A stretch of 64,000 nucleotides of DNA, from the NCBI GenBank assembly GCA_928721915.1, contig CAKMVZ010000003.1:186001-250000 (forward strand). Direction: 5' to 3'. The notes under the pieces are model-generated. The model had not been told where the DNA came from, searched no databases, and saw only the letters and a program-made list of their open reading frames with translations. The translations under genes and the position numbers were made by a program. Below are positions 19,127 through 27,545 of this stretch, one piece after another. Source of the DNA: an uncultured Clostridia bacterium. Its GTDB lineage: Bacteria > Bacillota > Clostridia > TANB77 > CAG-508. The first letter of the stretch is position 1. Each line of letters opens with the position of its first letter.

Positions 19127-20518
19127 TTATTTAATAACATTTCTTGTTATAACTGTATTTAATAAAATTTGAATTAGTAATCCCCAAAATAGAGTCATTC
19201 CAATACCCGTAATACTTGAATTTACAGAAAACATTGTATATATAAATGCAACAACTATTACTGGGAATATTGTTCCATAATAAGATTTTAATGCTTTAAC
19301 AAAAGGCATGTCTATATCATTTTTCAAATTATTTAAATATTTTATCAAGAATATTACATTTATAAAAATTAATAATGCAATTGAAATCATACTACTAATT
19401 GAAATTACTATACTTAACAATTTTAAAATTAATATCAAACTTCCAATTAAAGCAAAATTAAATATTCCTGCAAAAAATCCTTTTAGTCCATATTTTATTG
19501 CAAAAACAATAGTAATTAAAACTAAAACAACTATTAAAATTATTTTTACTATTAATAAAGCTTCACTATCAATATTTGATCTAATCAAATATCCTGTATT
19601 ATCATTTGAATATGTTATTGGCAATTGACCTAAGTTAATAATTGTAGCAACAGCTTTTGCTGATTCAGTATATGCATTTAAAGTATCTTCATCAGTTATA
19701 TTTTGTCCCATTGGAACACTAATAGTATTTGCTGTATATTCTTCTCCAAAATATGTAGTATATATTGGTGAACCATCCATTAAAATAGCTATATAATCTA
19801 TTGTTTGTTCACCTTCATCATTAGTATAAGAGATATATTCTTTACTAATTTCATTTAATATTTTTGCGCCTTCTTCATCAAATTCTAGATTTAAATAAAC
19901 TGAATAATTTATTCCGTCAGTAGAATTTACAAATTCAGAAGCAGATTTAATATGACTACTATCTATTAAAACAACACCTGTTTGATAATCAATTACTTCT
20001 ATTTTTCCAACCATACCAACTGCTGTTTGATATAAATAGTCTATATCATCATTTTCTGATAACTCAATTACCATATATCCATCTTCATCATTTAATCTGA
20101 TACTATAATCAGTTGCTCCTAAACTATCTAATCTTTTTTCGATTATTTCTTTTGTTTTTTCAAAATTGTCCTTATTTAATTTTTCAGTAGGATTTGTTCT
20201 AATTGTTCTAGTCTCTGTAGCAAAACCTGTTGTATTTTCCCAATCTTCACTACTTGTACTATGCCCACTACTTACTTCACCTTTAATATTTCCATTTTCA
20301 TCAATATAAACTTCTTTTTCCTCTTCTGTGTTATCTACAGAAAGACGATATTCAATAGCTCCATTTATTTCTGAACTATATGTAGCTTCTGGAATAATAT
20401 TTTTAAGTTTATTAAGTTTTGGTACATAAATTCCAACAAATGCAATTATAATGATAGCTACTGCAATAAGTGTACAAAGAATAGCTATCAATTTCTTGCT
20501 TATTTTTTTCTCTTTCAC
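19127..20518 (-). CDS. SecD-like membrane protein, divergent
   Basis: A 463-residue protein with an N-terminal helix (LIAILCTLIAVAIIIIAFVG), a SecD P1-like domain with EIIEKRLDSLGATDYSIRLN and a following YVNLEF-type strand (YSVYLNLEFDEEGAKI), then about five helices in the C-terminal 160 residues. SecD with SecF uses the proton gradient to pull exported proteins across the membrane. Conserved intramembrane residues are not clear, so this may be a paralogue with another client. Expressed as first gene of the SecD-like, SecF-like, GtrA-like run. Confidence 0.6.
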   Translation of the reverse strand: MKEKKISKKLIAILCTLIAVAIIIIAFVGIYVPKLNKLKNIIPEATYSSEINGAIEYRLSVDNTEEEKEVYIDENGNIKGEVSSGHSTSSEDWENTTGFATETRTIRTNPTEKLNKDNFEKTKEIIEKRLDSLGATDYSIRLNDEDGYMVIELSENDDIDYLYQTAVGMVGKIEVIDYQTGVVLIDSSHIKSASEFVNSTDGINYSVYLNLEFDEEGAKILNEISKEYISYTNDEGEQTIDYIAILMDGSPIYTTYFGEEYTANTISVPMGQNITDEDTLNAYTESAKAVATIINLGQLPITYSNDNTGYLIRSNIDSEALLIVKIILIVVLVLITIVFAIKYGLKGFFAGIFNFALIGSLILILKLLSIVISISSMISIALLIFINVIFLIKYLNNLKNDIDMPFVKALKSYYGTIFPVIVVAFIYTMFSVNSSITGIGMTLFWGLLIQILLNTVITRNVIK

Positions 20519-20756
20519 GTTTTTTTCCTCCTAATTGTAAATCATAATTCTCGTAAATTGTATATTAATTTAAAACAAATTTCAATATTTTTTGCAAAGT
20601 TTTTTAAAAGTTTTGCTTTAAAATATTTTTTATACAAGAATAAATTTAAAAACTTATCATATATTTTTATAAAATAAAGTTTTATTTATAGGTATATAGA
20701 CTATTCCTTAAAAAGTCTAAATTTAATATTGATGTTTTTTAGTGAGGTTTTTAATT

Positions 20757-21144
20757 ATGGAAGAAAGTATTAATAAAACAAATCATATAATGATTTTCTT
20801 TAAAAATTTAATTTTAGAATTTTTATTAACAATAATTTTTTTAATGATTTTAGCAATATTACTTAGCACAACTGATTTAAATGAAAATGTAATAAATCCT
20901 TGCATTATTTTTATTTCAGCCTTTAGTATTTTAGTTGGCTCATTTTTTTCAAGTAGAAAAATTGGTAAAAAAGGAATTGTTATTGGAATACTTCAAGGAT
21001 TAATTTATATGTTAATACTTTATTTATTTTCTAGTATTTCAAGTCGGTAATTTCTCTTTAGGAATTTCAAGCTTAATAATGATTTTAACTAGCATAATTT
21101 GCGGTATTATTGGTGGAATTTTAGGAGTAAATATTTTAAAATAA
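20757..21144 (+). CDS. TIGR04086-like membrane protein (one CGG +1 site)
   Basis: A four-helix membrane protein of 128 residues resembling the YrzE/TIGR04086 family of Firmicutes, of unknown function. Frame 0 ends at once at AGT CGG TAA (CGG 21045-21047). Skipping the C gives SSRSGNFSLG-type continuation: SGNFSLGISSLIMILTS, a third/fourth helix with GIIGGILGVNI, and a stop at 21144. The start at 20757 is chosen for the GAGG ten bases upstream. It is one of only two plus-strand protein genes and ends facing guaA at a shared terminator. Confidence 0.7.
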
Positions 21145-21149
21145 AATTT

Positions 21150-21184
21150 AAAACCTCTCTTAATTTAACTTAAGAGAGGTTTTT
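21150..21184. terminator. Bidirectional terminator between the TIGR04086-like gene and guaA
   Basis: Perfect stem AAACCTCTCTTAA/TTAAGAGAGGTTT with A and T runs on both sides, between convergent genes. Confidence 0.85.
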
Positions 21185-21190
21185 ATATAT

Positions 21191-22726
21191 TTATTCCCAT
21201 TCAATTGTTGCTGGTGGCTTAGATGTAATATCATAAACCACACGATTTATATGTTTTACTTCATTTACTATTCTACTTGAAGCTTTTTCTAAAACTTCAT
21301 ATGGGATTTTAGAAAAATTGGCAGTCATAAAATCTGTAGTTTCAACTGCTCTTAAAGCAAGTGTATAATCATAAGTTCTCTCATCTCCCATTACACCAAC
21401 ACTTCTTAAATTAGTTAAAACTGCAAAATATTGATTAATTTGCTTATCTAATCCAGCATTTGCAATTTCTTCTCTAAAAATATAATCCGCATCTTGTAAA
21501 ATTTGAACTTTTTCAGGAGTAATAGCTCCTATAATTCTAATTGCTAAACCTGGACCTGGAAATGGTTGACGATAAACTAATTTTTCTGGAAGTCCAACTT
21601 CTAAACCAGCTTTTCTTACTTCATCTTTAAATAAATCTCTTAAAGGTTCAACTATTTCTTTAAAATCAACATAATCAGGTAAACCTCCAACATTATGATG
21701 ACTTTTAATTTTAGCTCCAACTCCAACTCCACTTTCAATAACATCCGGATAAATAGTTCCTTGAACTAAAAAGTCAACTGCACCTATTTTTTTAGCTTCT
21801 TCTTCAAAAACTCTTATAAATTCTTCGCCAATAATTTTTCTTTTTTCTTCTGGATTATCAATCTCAGTAAGCTTATGTAGAAATCTGTTTCTTGCATCTA
21901 CTTTTATAAAATTAAGTTCAGAATTTCCAAAAACCTCAGAAACTTCATCTGCTTCATTTTTTCTAAGTAAACCATGATCAACAAAAATACATGTTAAATT
22001 TTTTCCAATAGCTTTACTTAAAATCATAGCAGCAACTGATGAGTCAACTCCACCAGATAATGCACATAAAGCTTTTTTATCTCCTATTTTTTCTCTTAAA
22101 TTCTTTATAGTTTCTTCAACAAAAGAACTCATTTTCCAATCTCCATGGCAACCACAAATATTATATACAAAATTTCTAATAATTTCAGTTCCACGGTTAG
22201 TATGATTAACTTCTGGATGAAATTGAATTCCATAGAAATTTTTTTCTTTATTTTGCATCGCTGCATTTGGACAATTTCCTGTTTTACCGATATTCTCAAA
22301 TCCTTCTGGCAAACTATCTACATAGTCTGTATGGCTCATTAAACATATATTTTTATTTTCAAAGCCTTGGAGTAATTTTGAAGTATTGTCAAATTCAACT
22401 TCTGTTGTTCCATATTCTCTTTTTTCAGCTCTTCTAACTTTTCCTCCTAAAATATGAGTCATAAGTTGCATTCCATAGCATATTCCTAAAACTGGAATAC
22501 CAAGCTCAAAAATTTCTTTATCACACATTGGTGCATTTTCTGCATAAACACTTGCTGGTCCGCCTGTAAAAATTATTCCTTTTGGATTTTTTTCTTTAAT
22601 TTTTTCAATTGGAGTATTAAATGGAACAATCTCTGAATAAACATTACATTCTCTAACACGTCTTGCAATTAATTGATTATATTGCCCATAAAAATCTAAG
22701 ATTAAAATTAATTCTGAATCTTTCAT
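21191..22726 (-). CDS. guaA: GMP synthase (glutamine-hydrolysing)
   Basis: A 511-residue enzyme making GMP from XMP, ATP and glutamine. The class I glutamine amidotransferase domain has the nucleophile motif PVLGICYGMQ near residue 85 and the histidine in GIQFHPEVNHT; the ATP-pyrophosphatase domain has the P-loop ALSGGVDSSVAA at about 225; the C-terminal dimerisation domain ends KPPATIEWE, as usual for the family. It would form the GMP branch with guaB, which lies 2.4 kb upstream, separated by the glycosidase gene. Confidence 0.97.
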   Translation of the reverse strand: MKDSELILILDFYGQYNQLIARRVRECNVYSEIVPFNTPIEKIKEKNPKGIIFTGGPASVYAENAPMCDKEIFELGIPVLGICYGMQLMTHILGGKVRRAEKREYGTTEVEFDNTSKLLQGFENKNICLMSHTDYVDSLPEGFENIGKTGNCPNAAMQNKEKNFYGIQFHPEVNHTNRGTEIIRNFVYNICGCHGDWKMSSFVEETIKNLREKIGDKKALCALSGGVDSSVAAMILSKAIGKNLTCIFVDHGLLRKNEADEVSEVFGNSELNFIKVDARNRFLHKLTEIDNPEEKRKIIGEEFIRVFEEEAKKIGAVDFLVQGTIYPDVIESGVGVGAKIKSHHNVGGLPDYVDFKEIVEPLRDLFKDEVRKAGLEVGLPEKLVYRQPFPGPGLAIRIIGAITPEKVQILQDADYIFREEIANAGLDKQINQYFAVLTNLRSVGVMGDERTYDYTLALRAVETTDFMTANFSKIPYEVLEKASSRIVNEVKHINRVVYDITSKPPATIEWE

Positions 22727-22883
22727 AAAATTATTGTATGATTTTTCATACTCTCCTTTCTTTTTTAATATTTTATAAATAGCCTATAATCTATGCTAGA
22801 TTTCATTTTTAAATATTATTTATTTTAACATATAATCTTATAAAAGTCTATAAAATTATACAAATTTTACTATATAAAGGAAT

Positions 22884-22912
22884 AGTGGCGTCTACACTTA
22901 AGACGCCACTTA
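22884..22912. terminator. Hairpin after the glycosidase gene
   Basis: GC-rich perfect stem AGTGGCGTC/GACGCCACT, eight-base loop, 17 bases past the glycosidase stop. The downstream T tract is poor, so its strength as a terminator is uncertain. Confidence 0.5.
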
Positions 22913-22928
22913 ATAAAAGGTTTTTACA

Positions 22929-24722
22929 TCAATTTACAACAAATTCCATTTTCTCATTTCTATATACAGCACACTTTAAATCTTTTAAATTTACAATACA
23001 TTTTAAATCTCCACTATTTCCCTTCCAAGAATAAGTTAAAGTGCAAGTTTCAAAATCGTATTTTAGACCATCTTTACCATAAATTACAAACCTTTTCGAA
23101 TCAGAAAAAATTTCTTTAAAAGCCTTTCTAAATGCTCCTAATTTGACATAAAAATTATAAATATCGTAGTCAATATTGTTCCAATCAAAAGGTTTACGAT
23201 TAAAAGGATCTTTATAGCCTGTCATACCAATTTCATCACCAGCAAAAATTGAAGGAAGTCCTGGAAAAGTATACTGCATAAAAATGGCAACTTTTTGGTA
23301 TCTTTTAGCTAACTTAAATATTTCTCTTGAAAATTTATCGTTTTCAAATTCCCAAAGCCTAAACTTATAAGTATCAAATTTGCCATTTGTATACCAAAAG
23401 CCATCCTGTTCCATATTCCAAGCATTCTCAAAACGTGGGTCTTCTTTCATAAAATCACCAACTAGTATGTTTGGAATTCTTGGAATATCATGTGAAGATA
23501 AAAATATTGGTGAAACATCAAGTGCTTCCGGTGGATAAAGCATTTTTATATCTTTTATAATTCCTTTAAAATATTTAAAGTTTTTCCACCGAACCATTCG
23601 ATAAATAGCATTTGCAAATTGATAATTCATAACACCATCTAATTCATCTCCATAAAGAAAACTTCTAAAATCTCCAGTTACTGCATTTTTCCACACTTCG
23701 CCTAAAAGATAAATTAAAATATTAAACTTTTTGGCAGTTGCTCTTATAAATCTTAAAACAAAGTCTGGAAGTTCATCGGCAACGTCAAACCTTAGTCCAT
23801 CTACAAATTTGGAAATATTGGTCAGCCATTTTTCCAAAAGCTCATAGTATTTCGGATTGTTTTTATTAAATTCAACCAAAGTTTCATATCCCCACCAAAA
23901 TCCATTTGTAAATAATCCTGGATATTCCTTAATAAGTGGACTTTCTGAACTTGCATGGTTAAATACAACATCTAAAACAATCTTAATTCCCATGTCATTT
24001 GCTTTTCTTTTTAGCTTTGCTAATTCATCCCATGTACCTACCATTTCATCAATAGATTCATAGTCGATTGTATCATAGCGATTAGAGGAAGAACCTTTAA
24101 AAATAGGTGTTAAATAAATAACATTAACTCCCAATGATTTAATATATGGAAGTTTTTCAATAATTCCTTTAATATTTCCTCCATAATATTGATCATTTCG
24201 GTAAACTCCATCACTATCTGGTTTCCATTTTGGAAATGTATCCCATGATACTAATTTACTTTTCATAGATTCAGATGGGTCTTTGCAGTAAAATGTATCT
24301 ACAAAAATCTGATACATTATACCGCCTTTTACCCAATCTGGAGTAGTAAATGTTTTTAGATAAGAAAAGCATTTCCAAAATTCCAAATTACTTTGAATAT
24401 TACCAACTAAAATCGGTCCGTCCTCTTGACTACTGTAAAAGATACTCTTTTGAATTCCATTTATTTTTAATGAAATATAAAAAGTATGATAGCCCAAAGA
24501 ATTTAAAGCAATTTCTCCACAAAATGTACTATAGTTTTTATCCGATAAGTCTTTTTTAAAACTAAGTTCAAAATTAGCTTCTTCTCCTGGTTTTTGACCA
24601 TAACGATTAAATAAAACTCTTACATCACTTGCAAAGCCATAATCGTTTTTTATCCGAAGCGTAATCTTAAGCTTTTCACCAGATTTAACTGGTGTATTGT
24701 AATTTAAATAAATACCCTTCAT
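22929..24722 (-). CDS. GH13 alpha-glycosidase (neopullulanase/maltogenic type); foreign codon use
   Basis: A 597-residue alpha-amylase-family enzyme for alpha-glucans. An N-terminal beta domain of about 110 residues precedes the barrel. Visible conserved regions are DVVFNHASSES, DGLRFDVADELPD (nucleophile Asp), LLGEVWKN (acid Glu) and LSSHDIPRI (third Asp). No signal peptide, so probably cytoplasmic. It is the only gene here with in-frame CGG codons that do not break the frame (24656-24654 in ITLRIKND, 23591-23589 in MVRWKN). Its arginines use CGG, CGA, CGC, CGT and AGG besides AGA, unlike its neighbours, and it splits guaA from guaB, which suggests recent acquisition. Confidence 0.92.
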   Translation of the reverse strand: MKGIYLNYNTPVKSGEKLKITLRIKNDYGFASDVRVLFNRYGQKPGEEANFELSFKKDLSDKNYSTFCGEIALNSLGYHTFYISLKINGIQKSIFYSSQEDGPILVGNIQSNLEFWKCFSYLKTFTTPDWVKGGIMYQIFVDTFYCKDPSESMKSKLVSWDTFPKWKPDSDGVYRNDQYYGGNIKGIIEKLPYIKSLGVNVIYLTPIFKGSSSNRYDTIDYESIDEMVGTWDELAKLKRKANDMGIKIVLDVVFNHASSESPLIKEYPGLFTNGFWWGYETLVEFNKNNPKYYELLEKWLTNISKFVDGLRFDVADELPDFVLRFIRATAKKFNILIYLLGEVWKNAVTGDFRSFLYGDELDGVMNYQFANAIYRMVRWKNFKYFKGIIKDIKMLYPPEALDVSPIFLSSHDIPRIPNILVGDFMKEDPRFENAWNMEQDGFWYTNGKFDTYKFRLWEFENDKFSREIFKLAKRYQKVAIFMQYTFPGLPSIFAGDEIGMTGYKDPFNRKPFDWNNIDYDIYNFYVKLGAFRKAFKEIFSDSKRFVIYGKDGLKYDFETCTLTYSWKGNSGDLKCIVNLKDLKCAVYRNEKMEFVVN

Positions 24723-25025
24723 ACCCTACAGCCTCCTTAAAAATTATTTTAAAAAGTTACAATAAAAATTTTTAAAACGTAACTGCGTTTTAAACATATA
24801 TACTTTATAACGAATTAAATTAAAAGTCAATTACCTAATTTACATAATAAACCTTTTTCTAAAATTCCCATTAAAGAAAATAATTATCTTTTCGTGTAAC
24901 AGAAATGTTAAGCATAATATAAATAATCATAGTATTATAAAAAGCTAAATAAATATAATTCATTATGCTATATAAAATTCAAATAAAACATAAATTATCA
25001 CACTGTAAAAAATTAATTATAACAT
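24723..25025. other. Intergenic region upstream of the glycosidase gene
   Basis: About 300 very AT-rich bases without an open frame, RNA gene or repeat that I can support. A ribosome-binding GGAGG precedes the glycosidase start; I see no clear operator. Confidence 0.6.
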
Positions 25026-25062
25026 AAAAAGGATTCTCTCTTGTAAGAGAGAATCCTTTTTT
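25026..25062 (-). terminator. Terminator of guaB
   Basis: Perfect stem AAAAAGGATTCTCTC with complement, loop TTGTA, ending in a T run; 65 bases past the guaB stop. Confidence 0.88.
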
Positions 25063-25127
25063 ATAAAAATATATACGTAAGTAATAAATATAATTTTAAA
25101 AAATAGTTTTTCAGAAACAAAAATCGC

Positions 25128-26631
25128 CTAGCGATTTTCTATTTCTTTTAGTATAACATCATGTGCTCCGCCTTCTTTTATGCTTACATTTGATACCATT
25201 GTTAATCTTGCTTTTTCATGGAATTCTTTTAAAGTTATACTTCCACAATTGCACATTGTAGATTTTATTTTGCTAACTGTTAAAGACAAATTATCTTTTA
25301 ATGGTCCTGCATAAGGTATGTATGAATCAACTCCCTCTTCAAAAGCTAATCCTTTTTTATCTCCACCCATATCATATCTTTGCCAATTTCTAGCTCTGTT
25401 TGAACCTTCGCCCCAATACTCTTTAACGAAAGTTCCATTTCTTTTAACAACTCTTGTAGGGCTTTCATCAAATCTTGCAAAATATCTGCCCATCATTACA
25501 AAATCAGCTCCCATAGCTAAAGCTAAAGTAATATGATAATCATGAACAATTCCACCATCTGAGCAAACTGGAATATATACACCTGTTCTTTCAAAATATT
25601 CATCTCTTGCTTCAATAACATCCATTAAAGCACTTGCTTGTCCACGTCCAATTCCTTTTGTTTCACGTGTTATGCAGATTGAACCTCCACCAACACCTAC
25701 TTTTATAAAATCAGCTCCAGCATCTGCTAAATAATAAAATCCTTCTTTATCTACAACATTTCCAGCACCAATTTTTACTGAATCTCCATAATTTTTTCTA
25801 ACCCAATCTATAGTATTTTTTTGCCATACTGAAAATCCATCTGAAGAATCCATACAAAGTAAGTCAACTCCGCTATCAACTAAAGCCGGAATTCTTTTTT
25901 CATAATCTCTAGTATTAATTCCAGCACCTACTATAAATCTCTTATTTTCATCTAATAAAGAATTTGGATTGTCCTTATCTGACTCATAATCTTTTCTAAA
26001 TACTAAACTATCTAAGTTTCCATTCTCATCTATAATTGGTAAACAACTAATTTTGTTATCCCAAATTATATCATTTGCTTCATGTAAACTAATTCCTTTT
26101 TGAGCACATACTATTCTTTCTCTTGGAACCATATATTCTGAGACTTTTGATTCTAAATCAACTCTTGAAATTCTAAAATCTTTATCTGTAACTAAACCTA
26201 GGAATTTTCCTCTTGGACTTCCATCTTCTGTTATCATAACAGTTGAATGACCTGTTTCTTCTATTAGTTCTAGCAGTTCTCTAATTGTAGTATCTTCTTT
26301 TACATTTGAATCACTTGTAATAAAACCGTGCTTTATATTTTTTTACATTTCTTACCATATTAGCTTGTGATTCTATTGATTGTGAACCATAAATAAATGA
26401 TACACCACCTTCACGAGCTAAGCTAATTGCCATTTTTTCTCCTGAAACAGCTTGCATTATAGCAGAAACAAATGGTATATTTGCACTATATTTTGGCTCT
26501 TCTCCTTTTTTAAACTTAACAAGTGGTGTTCTTAAGCTAACATTTTCTGGTATACATCTTTCATCTGTTAAATTTGGTAATAATAAAAATTCGTTAAATG
26601 TTCTTGAAATATCTTTTAAAATCTTAGCCAT
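25128..26631 (-). CDS. guaB: IMP dehydrogenase (one CGG +1 site)
   Basis: A 500-residue IMP dehydrogenase, the first step from IMP to GMP. After 100 residues frame 0 meets GCA CGG at 26328-26326 and stops seven codons later; skipping the C gives VKKYKAGFITSDSNV, where the glycine is the conserved one before the CBS pair in this family. Two CBS domains follow (residues about 105-220), then the barrel with GAGINTRDYEKRI, the catalytic cysteine loop GGGSICITRETKGIG (Cys in SICIT), and a C-terminal flap DVILKEIENR. A good ribosome-binding site precedes the start. The gene is essential for guanine nucleotide synthesis unless guanine is supplied. Confidence 0.93.
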
Positions 26632-26707
26632 ATTGGGCTCCTCCTTTTTTAATCTATTTAATTATTATACTTTAAAATTTAAAAATAAGCAATAGCTTTT
26701 TTTTAAT

Positions 26708-26752
26708 AAAAAAAGACATTTGTTTTTATTATTTAACAAAATGTCTTTTTTG
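26708..26752 (-). terminator. Terminator of the DGR operon
   Basis: Inverted repeat AAAAAAGACATTTGTT with near-complement ending in T6, directly after the msl gene, the last gene of the run. Confidence 0.7.
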
Positions 26753-26774
26753 TCTAAAAAAACTGGAGGTTATT

Positions 26775-27225
26775 TTATGGAAAACTTTCAAAAATAAGTT
26801 TTTCTATTTTAGCAATTTTATCAATTGCTCCTTCTTTTTCAATATTATTTGTAAGGCAATAACACATAAGTTCAATTCTTTTCTTTAAATTAATAGACTT
26901 ATATGCTTTACTATAAATTTCATCATATAAATTATGTTCTTTAAAATCACATTCTTCTACTAAAACTTTATCTTCTTTTTTAAAATCTAAAATTCTATAA
27001 CTTACTTGATTAGACTCTAAAACATCTTCAACTTTTTCTAAAGAGCCGAACAGGAAAACCACACATATAAGTTTTTGATGTTGCCTGTTTTATTTGATAA
27101 TTCATTAAATATGATACAATATAAGCATCTTTATCATAACATCTATAAAAATTCCCACTTTTTACGAAGATTACACTATCATTATATTTTATTTTTGAAT
27201 TTTTTACATCTCTAATAATAGACAT
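26775..27225 (-). CDS. MutS-like DGR accessory protein Msl (one CGG +1 site)
   Basis: Frame 0 reads to CGFPV, then CGG at 27048-27046; skipping the C gives CGFPVGSLEKVEDVLES and a 149-residue protein ending IFESFP. The N-terminal part (DSVIFVKSGNFYRCYDKDA) looks like domain I of MutS, where mismatch-binding MutS reads FxRxGDFYE. MutS-like accessory genes (msl) are one of the known accessory types of diversity-generating retroelements, and this gene closes such an operon. Its biochemical role in mutagenic retrohoming is not established. It follows the small membrane protein gene by 20 bases. Confidence 0.7.
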
Positions 27226-27245
27226 TTAAACCTCCTATATAAATC

Positions 27246-27479
27246 TTATTCTACACCATAAATATATCCATTATAAACTGTTTGTGTTGTTAAATCATCT
27301 TCTAACTGACTTGAAATATCAGCTGGTTCTGATACTTCTTCTCCTCCTGCTGGCTCTTGGGTTTCAGTAGTTTCGCCATTATTTTTATTTATATTTACTA
27401 ATATTAAAACTATAATTATTATAATTAATAATATTAAAATACATAATTTTTTATGTTCTTTTATAAATTCTGTAATCAT
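27246..27479 (-). CDS. Small membrane-anchored protein of the DGR operon
   Basis: A 77-residue protein from ATG 27479, which has AGGAGTG seven bases upstream. One membrane helix (LCILILLIIIIIVLILV) follows a short basic N-terminus, then an acidic Glu/Thr-rich tail ending VYNGYIYGVE. Family not recognised. It lies between the large prepilin-like gene and msl; a strong hairpin at 27497-27539 separates it from the former and may attenuate expression. Confidence 0.5.
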   Translation of the reverse strand: MITEFIKEHKKLCILILLIIIIIVLILVNINKNNGETTETQEPAGGEEVSEPADISSQLEDDLTTQTVYNGYIYGVE

Positions 27480-27496
27480 AAGCACTCCTTTATTTA

Positions 27497-27539
27497 TTAC
27501 TAAATAGTAAGGTTTTATTTAGGCCTTACTATTTAGTAA
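27497..27539 (-). terminator. Hairpin inside the DGR operon
   Basis: Near-perfect stem TTACTAAATAGTAAGG with complement, eleven-base loop, directly after the large surface-protein gene. No long T tract follows, so partial termination or mRNA protection is possible. Confidence 0.5.
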
Positions 27540-27545
27540 AATACT

